64,000 nucleotides of DNA from Leptolyngbya boryana PCC 6306 (GTDB lineage: Bacteria; Cyanobacteriota; Cyanobacteriia; Leptolyngbyales; Leptolyngbyaceae): positions 3,242,577 to 3,306,576 of the forward strand of contig NZ_KB731324.1 of the NCBI RefSeq assembly GCF_000353285.1. The letters are read 5' to 3'. The notes under the pieces were generated by a model. The model saw only the letters and a program-made list of their open reading frames with translations, was not told the origin of the DNA and ran no database searches. Numbering within the stretch: the first letter of the stretch is position 1; every line of letters begins with the position of its first letter. Below are positions 25,648 through 33,851 of the stretch, one piece after another. The position numbers were made by a program, and so were the translations under genes.

Positions 25648-26145
25648 TTAAGGTGTTTTTTGCAGTTTCTGCAAGCGCAGGTTTGCTTCTTCAATCTGTT
25701 TCTGAAGCAGGGTTAAATTTGATTCCATGTTCTTCTTCTGAACTTCTAACACTTCCGTCTCTTTGCGGAGTCGTGCCATGCGGGCTTGATGATCTGCACT
25801 GCGTCCTGGTTGATAAATCAAGCCTAAATAAACGGTGACATTCGAGGCATCTAATGTATTGACACCAACTGACAAGTTCATCCCAAAATCATTCTCCGTA
25901 TTGACATAGGCATTCGGGAGGTTTTGTAGCGGGTAGATATTAGGAACGCGAATATTGGTGGTGTTGACGCTGTTGATGGGAACTTGTGGATTGTTTTGCA
26001 ACACTTGGTTGAAGTTTGAGTTTGCTCCAACGGTGCTGTTTTGATTACTCGTCGCGGTTTGGGCAAGACAGACCGGATTGTGAATGAATTGGACAGTGGC
26101 GATTCCAGACGCAATAGAAACAAAAGTTGTTAGAAGTCGTTTCAT
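25648..26145 (-). CDS. Exported protein with C-terminal coiled coil
   Basis: 165 residues, starting at the ATG at 26145 (MKRLLTTFVSIASGIATVQF) with a signal peptide ending near CLAQ. The middle is Asn-rich (QTATSNQNSTVGANSNFNQV) and then shows strand-like GMNLSVGVNTLDASNVTVYLG. The last 50 residues form a coiled coil (RLRKETEVLEVQKKNMESN, LQKQIEEANLRLQKLQ). It is the last gene of a leftward group of five small exported proteins with two curlin-like members, so a surface or anchoring role is inferred. It could be an outer-membrane accessory; no CsgF-like motif is certain. Confidence 0.65.
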   Translation of the reverse strand: MKRLLTTFVSIASGIATVQFIHNPVCLAQTATSNQNSTVGANSNFNQVLQNNPQVPINSVNTTNIRVPNIYPLQNLPNAYVNTENDFGMNLSVGVNTLDASNVTVYLGLIYQPGRSADHQARMARLRKETEVLEVQKKNMESNLTLLQKQIEEANLRLQKLQKTP

Positions 26146-26199
26146 CGTGATTAGAAAAGTTTTATTTCTATTTTTAAGATCAAGAAATGAGAAATTCGT

Positions 26200-26249
26200 C
26201 AAAAATCAACGATCGTTTAACGATTGAGTCTATCGATCGTTGATTTTTG
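26200..26249. terminator. 16-bp stem-loop between two exported-protein genes
   Basis: CAAAAATCAACGATCG pairs perfectly with CGATCGTTGATTTTTG. The A/T flanks make it a likely bidirectional intrinsic terminator. Confidence 0.8.
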
Positions 26250-26252
26250 TAT

Positions 26253-26738
26253 CTAACGGACGCTGACAATCAAACTGTGATTAAACGTGCCTGTGCCACT
26301 TGCTTGCTGTGAAACTTGAGTTCCTGCCCCTGAAAATTCAATGCGTAGCGCTCCACGCGCGGGCTGATATTTGCCGGAAATGTCGATCGTCTTGGTTCCG
26401 CGGGAGAGATAAGGAGCCAGATTAACAACAGTTCGCGAGCCTTTCAACGATTGAATCACTTTGTCTCCAATTTTGATTTGTCCACCGAGTTGTCCTTTTG
26501 CGATCGACACAGTTAACCAACACGGTTGCTTTAGCGCTGTTGATCTGAGCGTGACCGAAGTTCGTTGCCGATTGCTTTGCAAGGAAGAATTCAAAAGGGT
26601 TGTTTGCCCATTAGACTGAATCACCATACTGTTATTGCGGATTTGAAGCGAAGTTTGAGCAAAACTGCTCTGGCAAGCCAACAGCGAGAACACACAGAAC
26701 GTTCCAAAGCTCGATCTGAGTAATAATTGCGAATTCAT
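26253..26738 (-). CDS. Exported beta-rich protein beside curlin-like genes
   Basis: 161 residues from the ATG at 26738, preceded by GGACTCTTT. The signal peptide ends at SSFAQ, or is lipoprotein-like at SLLAC. The mature 130 residues are strand-rich with alternating residues: LQIRNNSMVIQSNGQTTLL, VTLRSTALKQPCWLTVSIAKG, GTKTIDISGKYQPARGALRIEF. This suggests a small immunoglobulin-like beta-sandwich. Size and position recall CsgC/CsgH chaperones of curli systems, but no sequence motif proves that. It is flanked on both sides by stem-loops. Confidence 0.6.
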   Translation of the reverse strand: MNSQLLLRSSFGTFCVFSLLACQSSFAQTSLQIRNNSMVIQSNGQTTLLNSSLQSNRQRTSVTLRSTALKQPCWLTVSIAKGQLGGQIKIGDKVIQSLKGSRTVVNLAPYLSRGTKTIDISGKYQPARGALRIEFSGAGTQVSQQASGTGTFNHSLIVSVR

Positions 26739-26772
26739 AAAGAGTCCTCCAAAGTACAATCACCGTCACAGA

Positions 26773-26806
26773 AATTCAGGAGATCGGATGGAGTCGCTCC
26801 TGAATT
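26773..26806. terminator. Intercistronic stem-loop in the exported-protein cluster
   Basis: AATTCAGGAG pairs with CTCCTGAATT across a 14-nt loop. T-poor flank, so processing or attenuation is as likely as termination. Confidence 0.5.
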
Positions 26807-26841
26807 GTGGGGCATATTTTTAGGCAAGGCATGAGTCGCAC

Positions 26842-27267
26842 TTAACCCATGTTTGTTTGTGGAATTCCACTAAAGCGATGCATAAAGGTCGGATCGAGCG
26901 CAGGACTATAAACATCAACTTGAGTATTGACTGGAATCTGAATCGTCGGACCTCCAATGCCTGGAACATTTGGAACTCCCTGCATTCCATCTGTAATTGT
27001 CGATTGACTATTGCGAATTTGCGTAGCGGTACCCGGTGTGACTGCTGTTTGAGAATTGGTCGTGACTGCTGCACCACCAACACATCCACCATTTGCAGTC
27101 ATGCCCACATTATTTTGCTGAGTGGAAGGGGTTTGCGATCCATGAATAGCTAACTGATTCGAGACATCAAGCATGACGCATTGAGCAGAAGCAGACGACG
27201 TAAATGCAGGTGCGAAAGGCAAGAAAGCTGCTGTAGAGAGAAGACCAATTGATAGTGACTTAAGCAT
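26842..27267 (-). CDS. Exported Gly/Asn/Gln-rich protein
   Basis: 141 residues from the ATG at 27267. The signal peptide is MLKSLSIGLLSTAAFLPFAP and cleavage is likely after SSASAQ. The mature part is low-complexity in Asn, Gln, Thr and Gly (TPSTQQNNVGMTANGGC, TNSQTAVTPGTATQIRNSQS) with two Cys that could form a disulfide. The composition fits a secreted fibre- or matrix-associated protein. It has no 34-residue repeat like its two neighbours upstream. It is third of five leftward genes, each separated by a hairpin. Confidence 0.6.
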   Translation of the reverse strand: MLKSLSIGLLSTAAFLPFAPAFTSSASAQCVMLDVSNQLAIHGSQTPSTQQNNVGMTANGGCVGGAAVTTNSQTAVTPGTATQIRNSQSTITDGMQGVPNVPGIGGPTIQIPVNTQVDVYSPALDPTFMHRFSGIPQTNMG

Positions 27268-27305
27268 GAGTGTGACTCCAGAATTGGGAGAGAGGAAAGG
27301 AACCT

Positions 27306-27331
27306 GCCGATTTTTTGCATCAGGAATCGGC
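27306..27331. terminator. Intercistronic stem-loop, copy A
   Basis: GCCGATT pairs with AATCGGC. The same stem recurs at 27913-27940 with related flanks (CTGCCGATTTTT and GGAATCGGC), so it is a repeated element of this cluster. Confidence 0.5.
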
Positions 27332-27366
27332 AAACCTGGGTGAATCTTGAGCGGTAAATCTTGAGC

Positions 27367-27870
27367 TTAGTGCTGACCTACAACGGCGGTAGCTGCATTG
27401 CCTTGAGCACTGGTATTGCCATAGCCATACTGACCTGCATTTTGCACATTGCCTTGATAGACCATTGCACCATTGATGTTCGTAGGATTAGAGGGATAGT
27501 AAGGATAGTAGGGAGCGCTACCTTGGAAGACATTGGCAGTAGCAGAGTTGCCTTGAATCGAAGTGTTGCCATGACCAATTTGAGTGGCATTTTGATCATT
27601 CGATTGAATCACGCTTGCGCCATTGATTCCAGCAGTTGGGCAGGGTGCAGCAAAGCACTGAATTCCGTAGTAAGGCGAACCATTTTGAGTGACAACTCCA
27701 GTTTGGACGTTTCCTTGAACAGATACATTACCGCTACCGACTTGAGTGGTGCTCTGATCCGAAGTTTGAACGACCGAAGCTGCATTTTGAGCGAAAGCGG
27801 GAGCCGTTGCGAAGCCACAAACAGAAGTTAACAATGCGATCACGCCAAGTTTGATTGATTTAACAGACAT
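27367..27870 (-). CDS. Curlin-like repeat protein (three 34-residue repeats), paralogue 2
   Basis: 167 residues. The signal peptide ends at APAFA-Q. Three repeats occupy residues 29-62, 83-116 and 133-166 with the shared pattern N-(G/A)-A-x-V-x-Q, x3-Q, x3-Q-x-G-x-G-N, x-S-x-Q-G-N, x2-T-x2-V-x-Q. The regularly spaced Gln, Gly and Asn are the hallmark of curlin (CsgA/CsgB) amyloid repeats. Linkers of 20 and 16 residues are Tyr/Pro-rich (SAPYYPYYPSNPTNI). The first linker has two Cys. Expected location is the cell surface or matrix. No CsgG-like secretion pore gene is in the window. Confidence 0.75.
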   Translation of the reverse strand: MSVKSIKLGVIALLTSVCGFATAPAFAQNAASVVQTSDQSTTQVGSGNVSVQGNVQTGVVTQNGSPYYGIQCFAAPCPTAGINGASVIQSNDQNATQIGHGNTSIQGNSATANVFQGSAPYYPYYPSNPTNINGAMVYQGNVQNAGQYGYGNTSAQGNAATAVVGQH

Positions 27871-27912
27871 GATGAGTTTTTCCTTTTGTTGAATAGAGTG
27901 TGAAGTGAGTCT

Positions 27913-27940
27913 GCCGATTTTTAGCGAGTGGGGAATCGGC
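27913..27940. terminator. Intercistronic stem-loop, copy B
   Basis: GCCGATT/AATCGGC with a 14-nt loop, related to the copy at 27306-27331. Confidence 0.5.
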
Positions 27941-27958
27941 GAAACCCGGTTGTGAAAT

Positions 27959-28435
27959 TTAGTGTTGGGTTACGGTTGCATCCGTTGCACTGCCTTGAAC
28001 AGAGCTGTTGAATCCACCGAATTGAAATGCACCTTGTTGGCTGCCTTGAACGACATTTGCACCATTCACACCCGGAGTCGGATAGCCGGGGAACCAAGGA
28101 GAAGTCGGTGTTCCTTGCGTTACCGTTGCGCTGGTTGCGTTGCCTTGAATGTTGGTGTTGCCGTAGCCAATTTGACCTGCTTGTTGAGAGTTGCCTTGAA
28201 TCACGTTTGCGCCGTTGATGCTGGCGCCGTAAGGATACACGGGTGAACTCAATTGAGTCACATCAGCCGTTTGTAAGTTGCCTTGCACCGAAACGTTTCC
28301 GACTCCAGCTTGTTCTGTGCCTTGGCTGGATTGTTGAACGACCGAAGCTGCGTTTTGAGCGAAAGCAGGAGCGGTCATCAATACAGCAGACATTAAACCG
28401 AAGAAGGAAGTTTTGATTGCTTTTGCAGTAGTCAT
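27959..28435 (-). CDS. Curlin-like repeat protein (three 34-residue repeats), paralogue 1
   Basis: 158 residues. The signal peptide ends at APAFA-Q. Repeats at residues 28-61, 74-107 and 124-157 follow the same consensus as the next gene, for example NGANVIQGNSQQAGQIGYGN followed by TNIQGN. The linkers are YPYG- and PWFPGYP-rich. Both paralogues end in a repeat plus a single His. The leaders of the two genes share a block ending TATTCAACAA, which supports origin by tandem duplication. It is the promoter-proximal gene of the leftward cluster. Likely a functional amyloid subunit or nucleator. Confidence 0.75.
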   Translation of the reverse strand: MTTAKAIKTSFFGLMSAVLMTAPAFAQNAASVVQQSSQGTEQAGVGNVSVQGNLQTADVTQLSSPVYPYGASINGANVIQGNSQQAGQIGYGNTNIQGNATSATVTQGTPTSPWFPGYPTPGVNGANVVQGSQQGAFQFGGFNSSVQGSATDATVTQH

Positions 28436-28913
28436 TGTTCGTTGTCCCTTGTTGAATAAAGTGTGTGTTTGAGTTGAACCTGAGAGGTTGTTTTAGCGGT
28501 TCACTCTTCTCTACGACTCGTTTTTCGATTTATGCAGCTCTGAATCTTTTGGTCTATTTTTTGTGACACATTCAGTGTTGTTCTGCGTTGTCGAATCTAT
28601 TGCTGAACTTGTTAGTTCGAGTGAGTCAGATTTGAGTGATTTGCTTTGTTTCCTCTCACACTCTGAACTACGACCTGTTCTTGTGGCTTATGCAGGCTTG
28701 CTCGAAAATTTTTGAATTTAAAGCCTTGAAACTGCTGCTGTATATGAATTGCACAATTTTAGGAAAAGTTTTACGCTTGCTTTTAATATAGGGTGAGCTG
28801 CATAAAACCTGTTCGTCATTCGCATAGAAAAGAAGAAGCCAGCAATCATCTCAACTGTGCTTCTAAATTTATCCAGTCGTTGGATTACAAGATTATCCAC
28901 ACAGGAGGTTTTT
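28436..28913. promoter_or_regulatory. 478-bp divergent region, curlin-like cluster and kinase
   Basis: No coding frame of note. It should hold the promoter of the exported-protein cluster and that of the kinase gene. An AGGAGG lies at 28902-28907, just before the kinase ATG. No palindrome stood out. Confidence 0.4.
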
Positions 28914-30158
28914 ATGGTTGAGCATCAAGCAGGAGATGCCTTTGTCAGAATTGTCTACGCCAAAGTGCAGTCCAACGGCAGAACTGAGATGGTTCCACTC
29001 AAACTCTATGTCGATGGCTCACTCGAACACATTACCGGATCGCTGTTTGCCTCTTCTGAATCAGAAGTCTCTGCTCAATCTTTACTCAGCAATCGCTATC
29101 AGATTCAGCGAGTCCTCGGTCAGGGAGGCTTCGGTAGAACTTATCTCGCTGTCGATCGACATCGGTTTAATGAGCTTTGCGTCGTCAAAGAGTTTCATCC
29201 GCACAGTACAGAAGAATATGAGCTTGAAAAATCTCGTGATCTATTTGAGCGAGAAGCTAAAATTTTGCATGACATTGATCATCCTCAGATTCCAAAGTTT
29301 CTGGCTTGTTTTGAAGAAATGGATCGTCTGTTTCTGGTGCAAGAGTATGTGAAAGGACGCACCTATTCTGCATTGCTGCGAGAACGGCAGGGAGAAGGAT
29401 TTGCTGAAGGAGAAGTTCTGCACTGGCTGAAAGATTTACTGCCAGTGCTAGCTTATATTCACGATCGTAATATCATTCACCGTGATATTTCGCCGGACAA
29501 TATCATGCTGCATCAAGATCTCAATGTTCCGATGCTGATTGATTTCGGGGTCGGAAAATGGACGATCGAGCAGCTTTCTAATGAAGTTCCTGCTTATTCG
29601 AGAAAGCATTCGATCGTTGGAAAAGTAGGGTATGCACCTCATGAGCAGCTTTGGATGGGGCAGTGTTTTCCTAGTAGCGATTTATATGCTTTGGCAGTAA
29701 CCGCGATCGTACTTTTAACCGGAAAAGAACCAAAGAATTTAGTCGATTCTCGGACACTTTCCTGGCAGTGGCAAAAGCATGTGCAAGTCAGCGATCGCTT
29801 TGCCAAAGTGCTTAATACTATGCTGAATGACAAGCCGAGTGAACGGTATGCTTCCGCTCAAGATGTGTTAGCAGCATTAGAGAACTCAGATACTACCTTA
29901 GTGAGCCAGGTTCCTGTGGTTACAGTGGTGAGTCAATCCGCGATCGCACCACAGCAGGCAACAATTAGTGCGGTATTGATTGATCAATGCGAGCGAGAGT
30001 TAGTCAATTACATCGGGCCAGTTGCTCGATTTTTAGTTCAAGAAGTTCTCAGTGGTGTCACTTCGTCAGAGGGATTGCTCACAGCATTGGCCGCTAAAAT
30101 TCCGAATGCTCAACATGCGATCGAATTTCAACGTAAGTTATCTCGAATCGTTGCATAA
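28914..30158 (+). CDS. Serine/threonine protein kinase (Hanks type)
   Basis: 414 residues. The ATG at 28914 is chosen because AGGAGG is 7 nt upstream. The glycine loop is GQGGFGRTY (69-77), catalytic Lys at about 92 (CVVKEF), catalytic loop HRDISPDN with Asp-191, DFG at 210-212 and an activation segment ending in GYAPHEQ. All catalytic residues are present. An N-terminal 60-residue segment precedes the kinase domain and a C-terminal 80 residues follow. There is no transmembrane segment. The divergent gene encodes a curlin-like protein and the next gene an exported Pro-rich protein, so it could regulate surface structures; that is inference. Confidence 0.88.
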   Translation: MVEHQAGDAFVRIVYAKVQSNGRTEMVPLKLYVDGSLEHITGSLFASSESEVSAQSLLSNRYQIQRVLGQGGFGRTYLAVDRHRFNELCVVKEFHPHSTEEYELEKSRDLFEREAKILHDIDHPQIPKFLACFEEMDRLFLVQEYVKGRTYSALLRERQGEGFAEGEVLHWLKDLLPVLAYIHDRNIIHRDISPDNIMLHQDLNVPMLIDFGVGKWTIEQLSNEVPAYSRKHSIVGKVGYAPHEQLWMGQCFPSSDLYALAVTAIVLLTGKEPKNLVDSRTLSWQWQKHVQVSDRFAKVLNTMLNDKPSERYASAQDVLAALENSDTTLVSQVPVVTVVSQSAIAPQQATISAVLIDQCERELVNYIGPVARFLVQEVLSGVTSSEGLLTALAAKIPNAQHAIEFQRKLSRIVA

Positions 30159-30226
30159 GCTCGTTTTTCAAGTCGTAGTGATTCATAGAAGTAACAGATT
30201 TATCATTTTGTAAAAGAGGTCAACTC

Positions 30227-30760
30227 ATGTCTAAGCCCCTTCATGCTTTCGTTCAAGTAAGTGGAATGCTAGCGATTTTACTCAGTGCAACTTATAGTAG
30301 TCCGTCAAAAGCTTCTGCCCAGTCTCTTCTCCCGGATATTAGCCTGATCGAAGGCGGACAAGTTTGTCTAGCACTGTGTACTTCAACACCGACTCAAGGT
30401 GCTCCGAATCAAGGGTTAGGTGCATTACCTGCTCAATTGATGCAGCTTCCCGGTCAAGTCCTTCAACTTCCAGGTCAAATTCTATCTTCTCAAAGCTCTC
30501 AAGTGATGCGCTCTAATCTTCCAATACTGCCACCTGGAGGTGCGCCGATGATACCACCGGGAGCACCACAAGGATTGCCGCCCGGAGCACCACCTCAAGG
30601 ACTCCCACTTGGAGCACCTCAAGGACTACCACCTGGAGCACTGCCGCCTGGAGCACCGCCTCAAGGATCAGTATCACAAGCTCCACAGTCTCAACGCACT
30701 AGTTTTCTGAAGAAGATTGCACCTGTGTTGCCAGTGGTGATTCAGCAGTTGGCGAAGTAA
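30227..30760 (+). CDS. Exported proline/glycine-rich repeat protein
   Basis: 177 residues. The signal peptide ends near SKASAQ. Residues about 100-150 are repeats of PPGAPQGL-like units (variants PPGAPPQGL, PLGAPQGL, PPGALPPGA), an extended polyproline-II-like region. The protein ends in a short basic, hydrophobic helix (SFLKKIAPVLPVVIQQLAK). Two Cys near residue 50 (CLALC) may form a disulfide. The start has AAGAGGT upstream and follows the kinase by 68 bp, so both may share a transcript. Probable cell-wall or extracellular protein. Its 3' end overlaps a decayed convergent gene. Confidence 0.65.
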   Translation: MSKPLHAFVQVSGMLAILLSATYSSPSKASAQSLLPDISLIEGGQVCLALCTSTPTQGAPNQGLGALPAQLMQLPGQVLQLPGQILSSQSSQVMRSNLPILPPGGAPMIPPGAPQGLPPGAPPQGLPLGAPQGLPPGALPPGAPPQGSVSQAPQSQRTSFLKKIAPVLPVVIQQLAK

Positions 30761-31440
30761 TCTAAATTCACAGCAGAGAAGTAGATGGGCAGAATTAAAC
30801 ATCAGTTTGGCGAGTTCTCTCGCTTCGCTGCTGGCTCGCCCTGGAATGGAATTCCGGGGCGAGTTGAACGAAGACCTGTCATGGGATTTGTCAAGTAGCT
30901 GTAAGACATCATTTGCCTGCATTTCTAGCAACCATTCATTGAAATGTGATCGCTCAACTCGCTCCCCAATTTCCCGACGAATCCGGTAAATTGCCACTAA
31001 GTTATCGAGGTTGAAATCACGATTCAGGCGATCGTATACTTCCAGCGCAACAGGCTTAAAGTCCTCATAAGATGCGATCGCGCTTTTCTTCCCGTTACCA
31101 TTTATCACACTGGCTGCACAATTTATCCGAATCCATTTCAACAAAGCATTTGCTGTCTTCGCCCCAATACTGGCATCAAATTCAAACGACTCTGCTCTTA
31201 GACCCTCTCTAAGAGTTGTTGCCCTTTCGGATTGAGTTGAACCATTTTGTTTTTTAACGCGATCGCGCCATTTTTATCTAATGTCGAAAAAATTGGCTGG
31301 TAATCTGCGGCTTTTTCACCTTTGCGCTGCAACCGCCTCGTTAAATCACTCTTCTTGATTTCGGTCTCAATACTGCTCATCTCCCACAATGTCAGCAAAA
31401 GGCGAGTTTTTGCCTGGGATTCAGTTCCTCGTAACGTCAT
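30674..31440 (-). pseudogene. Conserved cyanobacterial protein, split by a frameshift
   Basis: The 5' part (ATG at 31440, AGGAGA upstream) reads to a TAA at 31198-31200 after QLNPKGQQLLERV. The adjacent frame then continues without a stop through RAESFEFDASIGAKTANALLK and on to EWLLEMQANDVLQLLDK. The frame change is equivalent to loss of one base near 31198-31212. There is no start codon for the second part except a TTG at 31144. The tail after about 30850 overlaps the opposite gene and looks non-native. I read this as one protein of about 230 residues broken by an indel. A sequencing error or programmed slippage cannot be excluded. Function unknown. Confidence 0.55.
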
Positions 31441-31917
31441 CAACTCTCTCCTGGGGACTAAGTTTGTTTACGTACACGTCGTCCACTCAGTATTTACTCA
31501 AGAAACATCGGTTTCTCCCAAAATACCTGGACATAAAAAACGATTAACGTAAAGAATTAAACTGCATACTTAGGTTTTATAAAAAACACTCAAAGGGGTG
31601 AAAAACACTTGTATTGCAAACAATTGAGCAACCTGCTAAGTATGCGAAAGAAGTCCGTCTACTACCATACAAGCTACAAATGCTGAGTGTCGATGGTGAT
31701 CAGGCGAAATTCGAGCGCAATCGGTAAAGTTCTGATGAAGAATGCGTAGGATCGATACATTATTCGATAATGAATCCGAAATATTACTGAAGCATTTAAT
31801 CTCGATTCTTCTACATCAAATAAAGTCTCGTCTAGTCAAAAACAAGAAATCATCTTCCTTTCCCTGTGCCGATTAACGTATGTCTTTCTGAGGCACTCAC
31901 AGTCTTATAATTGAGAA
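31441..31917. other. Intergenic region before pyrC
   Basis: 477 bp. A 37-residue TTG-initiated frame at 31614-31727 has plausible composition (IEQPAKYAKEVRLLPYKL) but no ribosome site and is probably a relic. Nothing else is recognised. Confidence 0.4.
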
Positions 31918-32946
31918 ATGCAAAAGCTCACGATTACCCGACCTGACGACTGGCATCTCCATCTACGCGACGGCGCGGCATTGAAAGCAGTTCTGCCGCA
32001 TACGGTGCGTCAGTTTGCCCGCGCGATCGTCATGCCAAATTTGAAGCCTCCAGTTCGCTCGGTCGCTGATGCCGCAGCCTATCGCGATCGCATTCTTGCA
32101 GCCGTTCCAGAGGGGCAACAGTTCGAGCCACTGATGACGCTCTACCTCACTGACAATACCAGCCCCGAAGAAATTATCGCGGCAAAAGCCTCTCAGTTTG
32201 TCAAAGCAGTCAAGTACTATCCAGCCGGAGCAACGACCAATTCAGACCTTGGGGTAACGGATATTCGCAAGTGCGATCGCGTTTTTGAAGCGATGCAGCA
32301 GGTCGATCTGCCTTTACTGTTGCATGGAGAAGTGACTGATCACACGGTTGATATGTTTGATCGCGAGAAGGTGTTTATCGATCGACATTTAATCCCACTC
32401 AAGCAACAGTTTCCCAAGCTGCGCGTCGTTCTTGAACACATTACGACCTCAGATGCAGTGCAGTATGTTCTATCGGCAAGCAACATTGCTGCAACTATCA
32501 CGCCACAGCATTTGTTGTTTAATCGCAATAGCCTATTTCAAGGTGGGATTCGCCCCCATTTTTATTGCCTGCCCATTTTGAAACGAGAGGAACATCGATC
32601 GGCGCTTTTGCAAGCAGCAACCTCTGGTAATCCTAAATTCTTTCTAGGCACCGATAGCGCTCCTCATCCTCGCAATAGCAAAGAAAGTTCCTGTGGCTGT
32701 GCGGGTTGCTATTCGGCTCTGCACGCGATGGAGTTGTATGCAGAAGCATTTGAGAGCGTTGATGCTCTGGATAAACTTGAAGCTTTCGCCAGCTTCTATG
32801 GAGCAGATTTTTATCAACTTCCACGCAATACCGAACATATTATTTTGACCAAAACGACTTGGCGTGTTCCCGATGAAGTTCCATTTCCGGAATCTGAGCT
32901 TGTGCCTTTATGGGCAGGTCAAGAAATGACTTGGCAAATGGCGTGA
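31918..32946 (+). CDS. pyrC: Dihydroorotase
   Basis: Class II dihydroorotase of pyrimidine synthesis, converting carbamoyl-aspartate to dihydroorotate. 342 residues, the family's usual length. The zinc ligands HLHLRDG are at the N-terminus, the carbamylated Lys is in [14 protein letters not shown], further ligands are in LLLHGEV and VLEHITT, and the catalytic Asp is in GTDSAPHP. It stands alone with no pyr neighbours, as is common in cyanobacteria. A TTG-AGAA context precedes the ATG, with no clear Shine-Dalgarno. Confidence 0.95.
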   Translation: MQKLTITRPDDWHLHLRDGAALKAVLPHTVRQFARAIVMPNLKPPVRSVADAAAYRDRILAAVPEGQQFEPLMTLYLTDNTSPEEIIAAKASQFVKAVKYYPAGATTNSDLGVTDIRKCDRVFEAMQQVDLPLLLHGEVTDHTVDMFDREKVFIDRHLIPLKQQFPKLRVVLEHITTSDAVQYVLSASNIAATITPQHLLFNRNSLFQGGIRPHFYCLPILKREEHRSALLQAATSGNPKFFLGTDSAPHPRNSKESSCGCAGCYSALHAMELYAEAFESVDALDKLEAFASFYGADFYQLPRNTEHIILTKTTWRVPDEVPFPESELVPLWAGQEMTWQMA

Positions 32947-33115
32947 TCTTAGTACAAGAGCCGTGGATTGATGTCAGCGATCGTATGTTATCGATATGCT
33001 GTTCCTTGATCATTGAAAGCTAGAAATTCTTACGCTCCTTCGAGTGCTTCGAGATACAGAAACCTTACAAGGCTTTACCCGTTAAAATGCTTTTTCCAGC
33101 AATGTGTAGGGGCTG

Positions 33116-33631
33116 TTAACCACGCATCACCTGAATAGACATTAGGATGCCAAACCATAGACCTATACATGCGCCAAGTGCTCCCCCATAGAAGAGGGCA
33201 TTCATACCTGGAGAAAAAATGAGTCCATCCCAATCTCTGTCTATGTAGGCTGAAATCGGTATTGCGATGACTAATGCAAGAACCCAACCAACAATGGGGC
33301 TAAACAATTGTGTAGTAATAATGGAAACTCTTTTCCTTAAAGGAATCAGTTGACCTTCTCTTATTCTCAGCCGAATCAAAAGAAAAATGATTGAGAGATT
33401 GATTAGCGCTCCGATTGATAATAAAGCAATAGTACCACCTAGACTATTTAATCCTGGAAACCATTGCAACAAAAGCAACAGAACTGCTCCTGGCAAAGTT
33501 ATGCCAAGTAAGAACGAACTCAGGAAAAACAAGCCAGCCTGTTGAAATAAAAGCATGACGACAATCGTCAGCACTACCAAGCTAACATAGGTGCAGAGTA
33601 TGGTTGCTGTTATCTTCTGAAGTCTATGCAT
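33116..33631 (-). CDS. Multi-pass membrane protein of unknown function
   Basis: 171 residues with five hydrophobic segments (TYVSLVVLTIVVMLLFQQ, GLFFLSSFLLGITLPG, TIALLSIGALINLSIIFLL and two near the C-terminus). A basic loop sits between the third and fourth (LRIREGQLIPLRKRV). I recognise no family. It lies at the edge of a gene-poor, rearranged stretch. Confidence 0.55.
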   Translation of the reverse strand: MHRLQKITATILCTYVSLVVLTIVVMLLFQQAGLFFLSSFLLGITLPGAVLLLLLQWFPGLNSLGGTIALLSIGALINLSIIFLLIRLRIREGQLIPLRKRVSIITTQLFSPIVGWVLALVIAIPISAYIDRDWDGLIFSPGMNALFYGGALGACIGLWFGILMSIQVMRG

Positions 33632-33755
33632 AGTCGGTTCAATGTCTTGGAGATGAGTGTACTCTAAATCTGATAGCAGAGTCTAGACTGTATGATCGAT
33701 AACCTAGAGTAGTGGAGCGAGCATCTCAGTGATTTGGTGAAGTAGCACTTTTAGT

Positions 33756-33851
33756 AAGGAAACCCACATTATTCAGGTTTGGAGTGCCGTATGAAAGTCA
33801 AACAAGGAAACCCACATTATTCAGGTTTGGAGTGCCGTATGAAAGTCAAAC
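33756..33851. repeat. Exact 48-bp tandem duplication
   Basis: Two identical 48-bp units lie head to tail (33756-33803 and 33804-33851), each beginning AAGGAAACCCAC and ending GAAAGTCAAAC. Each contains GGAGTGCCGTATGAAAGTC, which resembles the 5' strand of group II intron domain V. Confidence 0.9.

Noticed and set aside
27361-27831. 156-codon plus-strand frame opposite the curlin-like gene
   Set aside because: The repeats of the real gene keep the opposite strand open; the product has no export signal or ribosome site.
31614-31727. 37-residue TTG-initiated frame before pyrC
   Set aside because: Composition is protein-like but there is no ribosome site or recognisable family; treated as a possible relic only.
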